Assembly (NCBI RefSeq): GCF_015694705.1 | Contig: NZ_JADQDR010000010.1 | Span: 1 to 64,000, forward strand | From: Pontibacter rufus | GTDB taxonomy: Bacteria > Bacteroidota > Bacteroidia > Cytophagales > Hymenobacteraceae | Direction: 5' to 3' | DNA: 64,000 nt | Shown: positions 27,362 to 36,830 of the stretch, piece by piece | Position numbering within the stretch: the first letter of the stretch is position 1 | Layout: every line of letters starts with the position of its first letter | Notes under the pieces: generated by a model | The model's input: only the letters and a program-made list of their open reading frames with translations | The model's database searches: none | Told to the model about the DNA's origin: nothing | Translations under genes and position numbers: made by a program

Positions 27362-27407
27362 AAGTATAAAATCCCTGTTAGTTCAAGCTAACAGGGATTT
27401 TATACTT
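27362..27407. terminator. terminator whose stem base is the heptamer pair
   Basis: A perfect 20-bp stem (27362-27381 with 27388-27407) has a 6-nt loop TTCAAG. The outermost seven base pairs are AAGTATA and TATACTT. It lies between the lipoprotein gene and the converging E1 gene, and can work in both directions. Confidence 0.88.
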
Positions 27408-27505
27408 TATTCAACTTAGGCTGCGCGGCGATAAGCTGATTTTACCAGCCCTGTGAAGCCTCTGAAGAAGTAAGCAAGCTTTTTCTCACCTTGCTTTATT
27501 TATAC

Positions 27506-29914
27506 TTAGTAAATCTTCGGATAAGTTTTCGGATCGGCCTCATGCAGGATGTCGTATACGGCTTCAAAAACATCCTCTACATTTGGTTTGGAAAAATAAT
27601 CGCCGTCGGAGCCGTACGGTGGGCGATGCGGCTGTGCCGACAGGCATTGAGGCTTGGAATCCAGCCACTGGTAGGCGCCATGCTCATCTACTACCTGCTG
27701 CAGCATAAAGGCGGTTGCACCACCCGGCACATCTTCGTCAGTAAACAGCACACGGCTGGTTTTACGGATGGAGTCTGCGATAATATGCTCTAGGTCGAAG
27801 GGCAGCAGCGTCTGCACGTCTATCACCTCTGCCGAAATGCCGAATTCCTCCAGTTGCTTCGCGGCTTCCAGCACAATGCGGCACATGGAGCCATACGTTA
27901 CCACCGTTATATCTGTGCCTGGCTTCAGCACTTCGGGCTGACCGAGCGGCACTGTAAATTCGCCAATGTTGTGTGGGATACGTTCTTTCAGGCGATACCC
28001 GTTCAGGCACTCGATAACTAAGGCAGGCTCATCAGACTGCATCAGCGTATTGTAAAATCCGGCAGCCTGTGTCATGTTGCGGGGTACAAGCACATGCATA
28101 CCACGTATGGCGTTGATTATCATCCCGATAGGAGAACCGGAATGCCAGATTCCCTCCAGCCGGTGCCCGCGGGTGCGCACAATCAGTGGCGCTTTTTGTC
28201 CGCCTTTGGTGCGGTATTGCAGCGGTGCCAAATCATCAGAGAGAATTTGGATGGCATACAGCAGGTAGTCCAAATACTGTATTTCGGCGATGGGGCGCAG
28301 GCCGCGCAGTGCAGCGCCTATGCCTTGGCCTATGATAGTACATTCCCGTATGCCGGTGTCAGTTACGCGCAGTTCGCCATACTTCTCCTGCAAACCGGCG
28401 AAAGCCTGATTCACATCGCCAATCCTGCCTACGTCTTCGCCAATCGCAAATATGCGCGCATCCCGGGCCAGCATCGCATCAAAACAGGCCTGCAACACTT
28501 CGCGGCCGTCTACCAGAGGTGCATTCTCGTCGAACGAAGGTTTAATTTCCGCTACAAGCAGAGCCGCCTCATCAGACTGGCTATATAAGTATGAATTATA
28601 TCTATCGGCATTTTCGCCCTGTGTCTGCTCCAGCCAGCCGATGAGCGCCCGTTTCGCTTCACTGTGCTCATCCCGCACATAGCGCAAGGCTTTGCGCACC
28701 GTTCGCACGGCATCACTCCGGATAGGATTACTGGTTTTTTGCAACTCGTCCGTAAGCATGCTCAGTTCTGTGATATGCTCACTTGATCTGGCCAGGTTAT
28801 TCAGCAGGCGTAGCGCCTCTTCCTGATCTACTTTGATAGAATCGGCAAAATCTGTCCAGGCGGCGCTTCTGGCAGCACGCACGGTATCTTTGGCTTCGCT
28901 TTCTATCTGATCCAACTGCTCGGCCGTGGCAATATCGTTCTCCAGAATCCATTCGCGCATCTTCTTCAGGCAGTCCAGCCCGGCTTCCCACTCCAGGCGC
29001 TCTCTGGGTTTATAACGCTCATGCGAACCTGAGGTAGAATGGCCCTGCGGCTGTGTCATTTCTTCTACATGCACAAGCACCGGCACGTGCTGCTCGCGGC
29101 ATACACGCACGGCAGCCTCATAGGTTTCGCAGAGCGCAGCATAATCCCAGCCCTTTACTTTAAAAATCTCATAGCCCTGTTCGTCTTCACTGTTGCGCTG
29201 AAAGCCAGACAGTATCTCAGAAATGCTGCCTTTGGTGGTTTGGTACTCGGCGGGCACAGAGATACCGTAGCCATCGTCCCAGACAGAAACCAGCATCGGA
29301 ATCTGCAGCACGCCACCGGCATTAATAGCTTCAAAAAACATGCCTTCTGAAGTGGAGGCATTGCCAATGGTGCCAAACGCTACTTCGTTGCCGTTAACGG
29401 AGAATTCCTGAAACTGATGAAGTCCGGGGTTTTGCCGATAAAGTTTAGAGGCATAGGCCAGGCCCACCAGGCGGGGCATTTGCGCCGCAGTGGGCGATAT
29501 ATCCGCGCTTGAGTTCTTTTGCTCCATCAGGTTTTTCCAGTGGCCTTCGTCGTCTAAAGAACGGGTACCAAAGTGGCCGTTCATGGCCCGCCCGGCTGTA
29601 GAAGGGTCTGCGGCAACATCAGTATGGGCATAAAGCTGAGCAAAATACTGCTGCAATGTCAACTCTCCGATAGCAAACATAAACGTCTGGTCACGATAGT
29701 AGCCCGAGCGGAAGTCGCCGGGCATAAAGTATTTGGCCATTGCCAGCTGCGCCACCTCCTTGCCGTCACCAAAAATGCCGAACTTTGCCTTACCCATAAA
29801 CACCTCCTTGCGGCCCGACAGGCTGGCCTGCCGGCTCTCCCACCCGATGCGGTAATCGTTCAGGATTTCTTCTGTCGTTATTTTTTGAGTGATAGATGCT
29901 TCAGCAGTCTGCAT
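27506..29914 (-). CDS. fused 2-oxo acid dehydrogenase E1 (alpha-beta), second paralog
   Basis: The product has 802 residues. The alpha half (1 to about 400) carries the cofactor region FGTIGNASTSEGMFFEAINA...VSVWDDGYGIS. GNA...DD replaces the canonical GDG...NN, a variant I associate with this Bacteroidota subfamily. A helical linker (about 340-470) includes LRYVRDEHSEAKRALIGWL. The beta half has IFAIGEDVGRIGDVNQAF, RGHRLEGIWHSGSPIGM and LFTDEDVPGGATAFML. The substrate is unassigned: pyruvate, branched-chain or another 2-oxo acid. The protein is about 110 residues longer than the E1 at 8079 and only distantly similar. No E2 is adjacent. Confidence 0.87.
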   Translation of the reverse strand: MQTAEASITQKITTEEILNDYRIGWESRQASLSGRKEVFMGKAKFGIFGDGKEVAQLAMAKYFMPGDFRSGYYRDQTFMFAIGELTLQQYFAQLYAHTDVAADPSTAGRAMNGHFGTRSLDDEGHWKNLMEQKNSSADISPTAAQMPRLVGLAYASKLYRQNPGLHQFQEFSVNGNEVAFGTIGNASTSEGMFFEAINAGGVLQIPMLVSVWDDGYGISVPAEYQTTKGSISEILSGFQRNSEDEQGYEIFKVKGWDYAALCETYEAAVRVCREQHVPVLVHVEEMTQPQGHSTSGSHERYKPRERLEWEAGLDCLKKMREWILENDIATAEQLDQIESEAKDTVRAARSAAWTDFADSIKVDQEEALRLLNNLARSSEHITELSMLTDELQKTSNPIRSDAVRTVRKALRYVRDEHSEAKRALIGWLEQTQGENADRYNSYLYSQSDEAALLVAEIKPSFDENAPLVDGREVLQACFDAMLARDARIFAIGEDVGRIGDVNQAFAGLQEKYGELRVTDTGIRECTIIGQGIGAALRGLRPIAEIQYLDYLLYAIQILSDDLAPLQYRTKGGQKAPLIVRTRGHRLEGIWHSGSPIGMIINAIRGMHVLVPRNMTQAAGFYNTLMQSDEPALVIECLNGYRLKERIPHNIGEFTVPLGQPEVLKPGTDITVVTYGSMCRIVLEAAKQLEEFGISAEVIDVQTLLPFDLEHIIADSIRKTSRVLFTDEDVPGGATAFMLQQVVDEHGAYQWLDSKPQCLSAQPHRPPYGSDGDYFSKPNVEDVFEAVYDILHEADPKTYPKIY

Positions 29915-30048
29915 GTCTTCTCAGTATAGTCGGTAAGTACATTTTATAACCAAAAGTATTTAAAATTCCCCTGAAATCAAATTCTGCGGAGGTAGCGGCG
30001 CTAATTTTGGCATAGTATTAGATTGTACCTTTTTGACGAAAGATTGCT

Positions 30049-30056
30049 TATCTTTG
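30049..30056 (+). promoter_or_regulatory. Bacteroidota -7 element TATCTTTG
   Basis: TATCTTTG is an exact TAnnTTTG match. A TTG at 30023-30025 gives a 23-nt spacer. Transcription would start near 30063, about 50 nt before the DUF1573 gene. Confidence 0.6.
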
Positions 30057-30114
30057 TTGACTTGTTTTCCTGATAAAATTTAATTTATATTGCTTCGTCG
30101 GCTTTTACCTGATT

Positions 30115-30879
30115 ATGAAACTAAATTTTTACTTTCTGGCGCTGTTCTGTTTTATATGGCAAGGCTATTCTGCGCATGCACAGGGCGAACTGGAGTATGA
30201 ATTTGACAGCCATGACTTTGGTACTTTTGCAGAAGGTACACAGGCGACTTACAATTTCAGGGTAAGAAATACGGGTACAGAGCCCGTTGCAATTACAAAT
30301 GTGCAGCCCTCCTGCGGTTGTACAACCCCTGAATGGACCAAAACGCCGTTAAAGCCAGGTGAAATTGGTTATATCAAGGTAATATACAACAGCACGGGCC
30401 GGCCGGGACCGTTTAATAAATCAATAACCGTTACCTCTGATGCAGCCACGCCCACGCATATTTTGTACATAAAAGGCAACGTTGGCCTGGCTGACACGAA
30501 AAAAGATCATACACCGGAACAAAAAGCATTGTCCCCGCGTTTGGCAGTCGGAAGCACTAGTTATAACTTTGGAAAACTTGAAAAAGGACAAAAAGCTGTA
30601 ACTAAATTCCTGATAAAAAATACTGGTCGGCAGGACCTTATTATCAAGGGTGTTCGTTCAGCCTGCAACTGTGTGAGCTACCGTATGTCGGAACCGGCTT
30701 TAAAACCCGGACAGACAGCAACTTTGGAACTTACCTTTATCCCAACAATGTTAAAGGAGCAAAACGAAGTTGTAACTATTATTTCGAATGATATAGTGAT
30801 GCCGGATCTCCGCCTGACACTTAAAGCGGATGTAGTGGAGAGCCCGGCTCCTCAAAATATGCTAAAGGAAGGCAACTAG
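30115..30879 (+). CDS. secreted protein with two DUF1573 domains
   Basis: The product has 254 residues. A signal peptide ends at SAHAQ (about 23). Two ASH/MSP-like beta-sandwich domains follow, at about 28-125 (FDSHDFGTFAEGTQATYNFRVRN...PSCGCTTPEW) and about 142-240 (YNFGKLEKGQKAVTKFLIKN...SACNCVSY). Each has the CxC hallmark of DUF1573. Such proteins are abundant periplasmic or surface proteins of Bacteroidota without a fixed role. It is a single gene between a good promoter and a terminator. Confidence 0.88.
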   Translation: MKLNFYFLALFCFIWQGYSAHAQGELEYEFDSHDFGTFAEGTQATYNFRVRNTGTEPVAITNVQPSCGCTTPEWTKTPLKPGEIGYIKVIYNSTGRPGPFNKSITVTSDAATPTHILYIKGNVGLADTKKDHTPEQKALSPRLAVGSTSYNFGKLEKGQKAVTKFLIKNTGRQDLIIKGVRSACNCVSYRMSEPALKPGQTATLELTFIPTMLKEQNEVVTIISNDIVMPDLRLTLKADVVESPAPQNMLKEGN

Positions 30880-30926
30880 CCCATTCCTTTCAGATAGTTT
30901 TTTTCATAGTTTTATTTTGTACTAAT

Positions 30927-30954
30927 GGCAGTGATTTTATCACTGCCTTTTTTT
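30927..30954 (+). terminator. rho-independent terminator
   Basis: GGCAGTGAT and ATCACTGCC (30927-30935, 30939-30947) form a 9-bp stem with a 3-nt loop, followed by a run of seven Ts. It lies 47 bp after the DUF1573 gene. Confidence 0.9.
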
Positions 30955-31080
30955 ATTTTACCCCTCCCCTTTGTCCGGCTGTTTATGCCGCTCTCTGGCA
31001 ACAGAACTGGCTTTTTTTCTTCCCAAATCATACCTGCAGCAAGCCTTTCCGTTTAAGCTTTTATATCAGGTAACTTATAG

Positions 31081-31088
31081 TATCTTTG
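31081..31088 (+). promoter_or_regulatory. Bacteroidota -7 element TATCTTTG before ald
   Basis: An exact TAnnTTTG match 30 nt before the ald start codon. No clear TTTG -33 box is present; GTTTAAG at 31051 is at a suitable distance. Transcription would start near 31095. Confidence 0.6.
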
Positions 31089-31118
31089 CGCAGTTTTTCA
31101 AAATAAAACACAAAAAAC

Positions 31119-32231
31119 ATGATAATTGGTGTTCCAAAGGAGATTAAGAATAACGAAAACCGTGTGGGTGTTACGCCTGCCGGCGTAATCGAGTTGATTC
31201 GCAATGGCCATACCGTATATGTGCAGGCAAGTGCCGGCGAGGGTAGCGGTTTTGCCGACGGAGAGTACGCCAAGGCCGGCGCATCTGTACTTCCGGGCAT
31301 TGAAGATGTGTATGGCATTGCCGATATGATTATCAAAGTAAAAGAGCCCATCGAATCAGAATATAACCTGATCCGGGAAGGCCAGTTGCTGTTTACGTAC
31401 TTTCACTTTGCCTCTTACGAGCCGCTTACCAGAGCAATGATAGAGCGCAAAGCTACCTGCCTAGCTTACGAAACTGTTGAGAAAGCAGATCGCAGCCTGC
31501 CCCTGCTGGTGCCGATGTCGGAGGTTGCCGGCCGGATGGCCGTGCAGGAAGGAGCCAAATACCTGGAAAAGCCCCTGAAAGGTCGTGGTATTCTGCTGGG
31601 TGGCGTGCCGGGTGTGCGTCCTGCCAAAGTGCTTATACTTGGTGGTGGTGTAGTAGGCTCCAATGCCGCCAAAATTGCTTCAGGCATGGGCGCCGACGTT
31701 ACTATTATGGATAACAACCTGCAGCGCCTGCGCTACCTCGATGATATTATGCCGGCGAATGTAAACACCTTCATGTCGAATGAATACAACATCCGGGAGC
31801 TGCTTCCGACCCATGATTTGATCATAGGCGCTGTGCTGATCCCGGGAGCCAAAGCCCCGCACCTAATCACACGCGACATGCTGAAGGAGATGCGCCCGGG
31901 AACGGTGCTGGTAGACGTGGCAGTAGATCAGGGTGGCTGCATCGAAACCTGCAAACCAACTACACACGAAAACCCGACCTATATTATTGATGACGTGGTG
32001 CATTATTGTGTGGCAAACATGCCGGGCGCTGTGCCTTATACTTCTACGCTGGCCCTGACGAACGCAACCCTGCCTTTCGCCCTCCTGTTAGCCAACAAGG
32101 GCTGGCAACAGGCTTGTAGTGAGAACCAGGAGCTCCGCAAAGGCCTGAATGTAGTAGATGGCAAAGTAGTATACAAAGGTGTGGCAGAAGCCTTTAACCT
32201 GGATTATACACCTGTAGAAAGCATACTGTAA
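31119..32231 (+). CDS. ald: alanine dehydrogenase
   Basis: The product has 370 residues, the usual length. It interconverts L-alanine and pyruvate plus ammonia with NAD+. The N-terminal [20 protein letters not shown] (substrate Arg and Lys region), [27 protein letters not shown] (about 169-188, Rossmann loop) and a later [13 protein letters not shown] with catalytic Asp are diagnostic. It is a single gene with its own promoter and terminator. Confidence 0.97.
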   Translation: MIIGVPKEIKNNENRVGVTPAGVIELIRNGHTVYVQASAGEGSGFADGEYAKAGASVLPGIEDVYGIADMIIKVKEPIESEYNLIREGQLLFTYFHFASYEPLTRAMIERKATCLAYETVEKADRSLPLLVPMSEVAGRMAVQEGAKYLEKPLKGRGILLGGVPGVRPAKVLILGGGVVGSNAAKIASGMGADVTIMDNNLQRLRYLDDIMPANVNTFMSNEYNIRELLPTHDLIIGAVLIPGAKAPHLITRDMLKEMRPGTVLVDVAVDQGGCIETCKPTTHENPTYIIDDVVHYCVANMPGAVPYTSTLALTNATLPFALLLANKGWQQACSENQELRKGLNVVDGKVVYKGVAEAFNLDYTPVESIL

Positions 32232-32254
32232 GCACCATTTATTAAAGTATAAAT

Positions 32255-32296
32255 ATAAAAGCGCCTTTCCGACATCTGTCAGAAAGGCGCTTTTAT
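32255..32296. terminator. bidirectional terminator
   Basis: A 15-bp stem (32255-32269 with 32282-32296) has a 12-nt loop and A/T-rich flanks. It lies between the converging ald and HsdR-N genes, and a heptamer copy lies just upstream near 32245. Confidence 0.88.
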
Positions 32297-32377
32297 TTCT
32301 AATTAAAGTATGGCTTATAGCTGCCTTGTTGATTTATATGCACCGGATCAGGTTTACCGGCAAGTAGCATTAAACTA

Positions 32378-32842
32378 TTATACATCAGTTGCTGGGCCGG
32401 GCAGAAAAGCGGGGATATCCTGCAGCGGCGTATAGCTCCTTGTTTCAAAATCTACCTGCCAGCAGTAATGCTGCAGGCCATTGGTGATAACCACAAAGCC
32501 GGCCTGCACCGACTGGTTATAAACGGAAGCCTGTTTCACCACTTCCTGTGTGATCGGCACATGTGCAGCCTTGCACTCTACGAGCAGGTGCGGGTTTCCT
32601 TCGTTGTTGTACACGCATAAATCCATGCGCTTCTGCAGCCTGTTATAGTTGGCGCCACGCTCAATGCTTATCAGGCTTTTAGGATAGCGAAGTTGTTGTA
32701 TCAGGTAATGCACAAAGTGCTGCCGCACCCACTCCTCCGGCGTTAGCACCACATATTTTTTCCGAAGCACATCAAAGATCAATGAATTGGCGCCAGAATT
32801 CTTAATTTTGTAATCAAATGGTGGCAGATTCAACCTTTCCAT
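32378..32842 (-). CDS. HsdR N-terminal-like nuclease-fold protein
   Basis: The product has 154 residues and matches the stand-alone type I restriction HsdR_N domain common in Bacteroidota. The PD-(D/E)XK-like core is visible as RMDLCVYNNEGNPHLLVECKA (about 84-104: Asp, then ECK). No methylase, specificity subunit or helicase is near, so it is not part of a type I system here. Many genomes carry this single-domain protein beside core genes. Its cellular role is unknown; it could be a nuclease or a DNA-binding relic. Confidence 0.85.
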   Translation of the reverse strand: MERLNLPPFDYKIKNSGANSLIFDVLRKKYVVLTPEEWVRQHFVHYLIQQLRYPKSLISIERGANYNRLQKRMDLCVYNNEGNPHLLVECKAAHVPITQEVVKQASVYNQSVQAGFVVITNGLQHYCWQVDFETRSYTPLQDIPAFLPGPATDV

Positions 32843-32931
32843 CCTGCTAATTTATACTTTTTTGCTGCTCCGCCCAAGTAGTTACAACTGCCGAGGCGGC
32901 TTTTTTATATCTGATTACCTATATTTATAGT

Positions 32932-33705
32932 ATGAAAACAAAAGAAGAGATTGTAAGTGACTGGTTGCCCCGCTACACGGGAGTTCCGCTGGATGAATTT
33001 GGCGAGTACATTCTACTGACTAACTTTATAAACTATGTGCGCATGTTTGCCGACCGCTTCGGTGTGGAGATGAAAGGCCTCGACAAACCCATGCAGACGG
33101 CTACGGCAAACAACATCACCATCATCAATTTTGGTATGGGAAGCGCCATGGCTGCCACCGTGATGGATCTGCTCTCCGCTATCACACCCAAAGCAGCGCT
33201 CTTTCTGGGCAAATGCGGCGGCCTGAAAAAGAAGACCCAGGTTGGGGATCTAATCCTTCCGATTGCAGCTATTCGTGGCGAAGGCACATCAGACGATTAC
33301 CTGCCGGCTGAAATTCCGGCCCTGCCCTCCTTCCGTTTGCAGCGTGCTGTTTCGTCTATGATAAAAAAACATGAGATGGATTACTGGACAGGCACCGTGT
33401 ATACCACCAACCGGCGCGTATGGGAGCACGACGAAGAATTTAAGGAATACCTGCGCCAGATACGGGCCATGGGTGTGGACATGGAAACGGCCACCCTCTT
33501 TACCGTCGGTTTTATCAATGGCATCCCGCATGGCGCACTTCTGCTGGTGTCTGACAACCCGATGGTTCCCGAAGGCGTGAAAACATCAGAAAGCGATAAG
33601 CTGGTTACGTCTTCCTTTGTTGAGAAACACCTAAGCATCGGCATCGACTCCCTGCTGGAACTTATCAACTCCGGCGAATCCGTAAAACACATGCGCTTTG
33701 AATAA
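32932..33705 (+). CDS. amn: AMP nucleosidase
   Basis: The product has 257 residues of the phosphorylase/nucleosidase fold. It includes NITIINFGMGSAMAATVMDLL (phosphate-loop type), LFLGKCGGLKKKTQVGDLILP, MGVDMETATLFTVGF (the VxMExA-like ribose-binding motif) and LLLVSDNPMVPEGVKT with the catalytic Asp. The enzyme splits AMP to adenine and ribose 5-phosphate; the short Bacteroidota form lacks the N-terminal domain of E. coli Amn. A purine-nucleoside role cannot be fully excluded. The amidohydrolase gene follows after 9 bp. Confidence 0.88.
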   Translation: MKTKEEIVSDWLPRYTGVPLDEFGEYILLTNFINYVRMFADRFGVEMKGLDKPMQTATANNITIINFGMGSAMAATVMDLLSAITPKAALFLGKCGGLKKKTQVGDLILPIAAIRGEGTSDDYLPAEIPALPSFRLQRAVSSMIKKHEMDYWTGTVYTTNRRVWEHDEEFKEYLRQIRAMGVDMETATLFTVGFINGIPHGALLLVSDNPMVPEGVKTSESDKLVTSSFVEKHLSIGIDSLLELINSGESVKHMRFE

Positions 33706-33714
33706 GTTATCCTC

Positions 33715-35364
33715 ATGAAAAATTCTTACAGAACAATTGCTGCCGCCATACTTTTTGGCGGCATCTTTTTTAGCAGCTGCACCAGTAGCCAAACGGCTGA
33801 TCTGATAGTATACAACGGCAACGTGTATACAGTAAATGATAATTTTGATAAAGCTGAAGCTTTTGCTGTAAAGGATGGCAAAATTATAGCGGTCGGCACT
33901 ACGGCGGATATCCGTCAGAAGTATAAAGCCACCGAAATGCTGGATGCTGAAGGCAAAACCATTTACCCCGGCCTGATAGATGCGCACACCCATTTTTTCC
34001 GTTATGGCCTGGGCCTGCAGTCCGCAGATCTGGATGGCACGGATTCGTTTAAGGAAGTGGTACAGCAGGTCGTGGAACATCGGCAAAAATACCCCGATAC
34101 AGAATGGCTTACCGGCCGCGGCTGGGATCAGAATGACTGGGCGGTAAAAGAGTTTCCCTCCAAAGACACTTTGGACCTGCTCTTCCCGGACACGCCCGTT
34201 ATACTTACCCGCGTAGACGGCCATGCTGCGCTCGTGAACCAGGAAGCGCTTGATTTGGCTGGGATTAGTCCTGAGACAAAGATGGTTGGAGGCGCGGTAG
34301 AAGTAAAAAACGGGCATATGACGGGCATTTTGATTGATAATGCTGTGGATCTGGTAACTACAAAGATTCCTGCTCCCTCCGAAGCGGTGCAACGAACAGC
34401 TCTGAAAACTGCCGAACAAAACTGCTTTGCGGTTGGCCTGACGACCGTTGATGATGCGGGCCTGGATAAAGCTACTGTGGATCTGATAGATGCGATGCAG
34501 CAAAAAGGAGAACTGCAGATGCGGGTGTATGCCATGATGAACCCAACACAGGAGAACAAAGATTATTATTTTAAAAATGGTCCTTATAAAACAGACAGGC
34601 TGCATGTCTGCTCCTTTAAAATTTATGCTGACGGTGCTTTAGGATCCCGGGGAGCGAATCTGCTGGAACCTTATGCTGACAGGGCCGGGCACTATGGCTT
34701 TCTGCTCTCGTCAGAGCAGGAGTTCCGGGATGTGGCCAGGCAACTCAACGAACATGGCTTCCAGATGAACACCCATGCCATTGGCGACTCAGCCAACCGC
34801 CTGCTGCTGGATATATATGGTGAGGTGCTGGGCGGCAAAAACGACAAACGCTGGCGCATCGAGCACGCCCAAATTGTAGATCCGGCTGACATGAACAAGT
34901 TCGGCAAGTATAGCATTGTGCCTTCTGTACAACCCACGCACGCCACTTCAGACATGTACTGGGCCGGAGACCGGCTGGGCAGCGAACGGCTGACACATGC
35001 CTATCCCTACAGGGAGATGTTGCAGCAAACAGGTTACTTGGCTTTAGGCACCGACTTTCCGGTAGAAAGCATCAATCCGTTTTATACTTTCCACGCAGCG
35101 GTAGCCCGGCAGGATGCAGAGAATTATCCGGCCGGCGGCTTCCAGATGGAAAATGCACTTACGCGCGAGCAGACCTTGCGTGGCATGACGATCTGGGCCG
35201 CAAAATCAAACTTCGAAGAAAAAGAGAAAGGAAGTATAGAAGAAGGTAAATTCGCTGACTTTATACTTACAGACCGCGACCTGACGACCATAGCACCGGA
35301 GCAGATGCGGGCTACGCAGGTGCTCCGTACTTACCTGAACGGGAAACTTGTATATAAGAAGTAG
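33715..35364 (+). CDS. YtcJ-like amidohydrolase lipoprotein
   Basis: The product has 549 residues. It starts with a lipoprotein signal (AAAILFGGIFFSSC). The metal-dependent hydrolase core has GLIDAHTHFFRYG (HxH, about 88-100), DGALGSRGA, NTHAIGDSANR (His, about 352), RIEHAQIV (His) and LALGTDFPVE (Asp). Family members hydrolyse amides or imides of small molecules; the natural substrate of the YtcJ group is unknown. It is probably co-transcribed with amn. Confidence 0.88.
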   Translation: MKNSYRTIAAAILFGGIFFSSCTSSQTADLIVYNGNVYTVNDNFDKAEAFAVKDGKIIAVGTTADIRQKYKATEMLDAEGKTIYPGLIDAHTHFFRYGLGLQSADLDGTDSFKEVVQQVVEHRQKYPDTEWLTGRGWDQNDWAVKEFPSKDTLDLLFPDTPVILTRVDGHAALVNQEALDLAGISPETKMVGGAVEVKNGHMTGILIDNAVDLVTTKIPAPSEAVQRTALKTAEQNCFAVGLTTVDDAGLDKATVDLIDAMQQKGELQMRVYAMMNPTQENKDYYFKNGPYKTDRLHVCSFKIYADGALGSRGANLLEPYADRAGHYGFLLSSEQEFRDVARQLNEHGFQMNTHAIGDSANRLLLDIYGEVLGGKNDKRWRIEHAQIVDPADMNKFGKYSIVPSVQPTHATSDMYWAGDRLGSERLTHAYPYREMLQQTGYLALGTDFPVESINPFYTFHAAVARQDAENYPAGGFQMENALTREQTLRGMTIWAAKSNFEEKEKGSIEEGKFADFILTDRDLTTIAPEQMRATQVLRTYLNGKLVYKK

Positions 35365-35376
35365 TTATACTTCCCA

Positions 35377-35415
35377 AAATAAAAAGAGCCGCTTATACAG
35401 CGGCTCTTTTTATTT
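35377..35415. terminator. bidirectional terminator
   Basis: A perfect 16-bp stem (35377-35392 with 35400-35415) has a 7-nt loop, with A and T tracts inside the stem. It lies between the converging amidohydrolase and MFS genes. Confidence 0.9.
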
Positions 35416-35425
35416 CTGAACAGGT

Positions 35426-36754
35426 TTAAAGCGGAGCTGTAGTCTTCTCGGGTTCATCTGGCTGCATCAGCTTACGCCACCGCACCATTGATAGGAATAC
35501 CAGCCCAAGTACAAAGAATACCACCAAGGCCCGCACGCTGTTGCGCATGGAGCCTGTTGCCTGTGCAATGGCGCCATAGGCCAGCGTTCCGAGAACAATG
35601 GATATTTTTTCTGTTACATCATAGAAGCTGAAAAAGGAAGCATGATCAGTTGTATGTGCCGGTATGAGCTTGGAATAGGTTGAACGCGACAGCGATTGTA
35701 TCCCTCCCATAACAGAGCCAACCACGGCAGCCAATATATAAAAATCATAAGCTCCCTGGATAAAATAAGCGCCTATACAAATCCCAATCCAGATAACGAC
35801 TGCCACGATTAGCGCCCTAATGTTACCGACTCTTTTCGAAAGTACTGCAAACCCGTACGCCCCGGCTATGGCAACCAGCTGAATAATAAGTATGGTAAGT
35901 ATAAGCGCATCGTCAGGCAACTTCAGTTCTTCTATTCCGAAAATGGTAGCCACATACATGACAGTCTGCACCCCCATGTTGTAAAAGAAGTAAGCCAGTA
36001 AAAAGCGTTTCAGCAGCGGCAAATGCTGCACCTGCGCCAGTACCTTCTTTAGTTCGCGGAAGCCATTCAGCAACCAGCTGCCCTCCGGCTTGCGGTGGTA
36101 TACATTGCCTGGCAGATGGTAAAAAGTATACTGGGCAAAGCCAAACCACCAGAGGCCTGTCGTTAAAAATGCAATGCGCGGCGGCAGGCTGGTGTTATTA
36201 GCTGCAATGCCAAACCAGCCAGGCTTCAGAATCATGGCAAGGTTAAAAATAAGCAACAACACACTGCCGATGTAGCCCATGGCAAAACCGCGGGCGCTCA
36301 GTTTATCATACTGATCTTCGGTTGCGATTTCGGGCAGGTAGGCATTGTAAAAAACGATGCTCCCGCTGTAGCCGATAGAAGCCAGCACAAAAAGTATGAC
36401 CGAGAACGTAAAGGTTTCTTTGGTAAAGAAGTATAAGCCCACACAGGACAGGGACCCCAGGTAACAAAAAAGCTGCATAAACAACTTCTTACGTCCGCTG
36501 TAATCGGCAATAGAAGTCAGAAAAGGGCTAAGGGCGGCAATAATTAGAAAAGAGGCCGAAACGGCATAAGAGAAAAGCACCGCACTCTCCAGCTGCAATC
36601 CCAGGAAATCAACAGCCGTAGCACCAGAAGGGCTTCTGGCAACGGCGCTATAGTAAATCGGGAAAATGGTTGATGTAATAACGAGTGAGTAAACAGAATT
36701 AGCCCAGTCGTAAAAGCACCAGGCTCTGGTGGTGGCAGGGTTGTTTTTTTGCAT
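35426..36754 (-). CDS. UMF1-type MFS transporter
   Basis: The product has 442 residues with about 12 membrane helices. The N-terminal WCFYDWANSVYSLVITSTIFPIYY is the signature of the UMF1/Atg22-like branch. SLSRSTYSKLIPAHTTDHASFFSFYDV and ISIVLGTLAYGAIAQATGS also fit. Transported substrates are not established; related yeast proteins export amino acids from the vacuole. It is a single gene. Confidence 0.88.
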   Translation of the reverse strand: MQKNNPATTRAWCFYDWANSVYSLVITSTIFPIYYSAVARSPSGATAVDFLGLQLESAVLFSYAVSASFLIIAALSPFLTSIADYSGRKKLFMQLFCYLGSLSCVGLYFFTKETFTFSVILFVLASIGYSGSIVFYNAYLPEIATEDQYDKLSARGFAMGYIGSVLLLIFNLAMILKPGWFGIAANNTSLPPRIAFLTTGLWWFGFAQYTFYHLPGNVYHRKPEGSWLLNGFRELKKVLAQVQHLPLLKRFLLAYFFYNMGVQTVMYVATIFGIEELKLPDDALILTILIIQLVAIAGAYGFAVLSKRVGNIRALIVAVVIWIGICIGAYFIQGAYDFYILAAVVGSVMGGIQSLSRSTYSKLIPAHTTDHASFFSFYDVTEKISIVLGTLAYGAIAQATGSMRNSVRALVVFFVLGLVFLSMVRWRKLMQPDEPEKTTAPL

Positions 36755-36830
36755 CCGGTAATTTAATAAAAACTCCTGTTGTGCCTACCGGTTTTGGCGC
36801 GTAATAAATTATGTTCCCGCAAATGCAGGT

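Noticed and set aside
32378-32842. HsdR N-terminal protein as part of a restriction system
   Set aside because: No HsdM, HsdS or helicase gene is present, and this single-domain form is a common stand-alone gene in the phylum.
33631-34605. 324-codon antisense frame across amn and the amidohydrolase
   Set aside because: It crosses two well-supported genes and has no recognisable domain.
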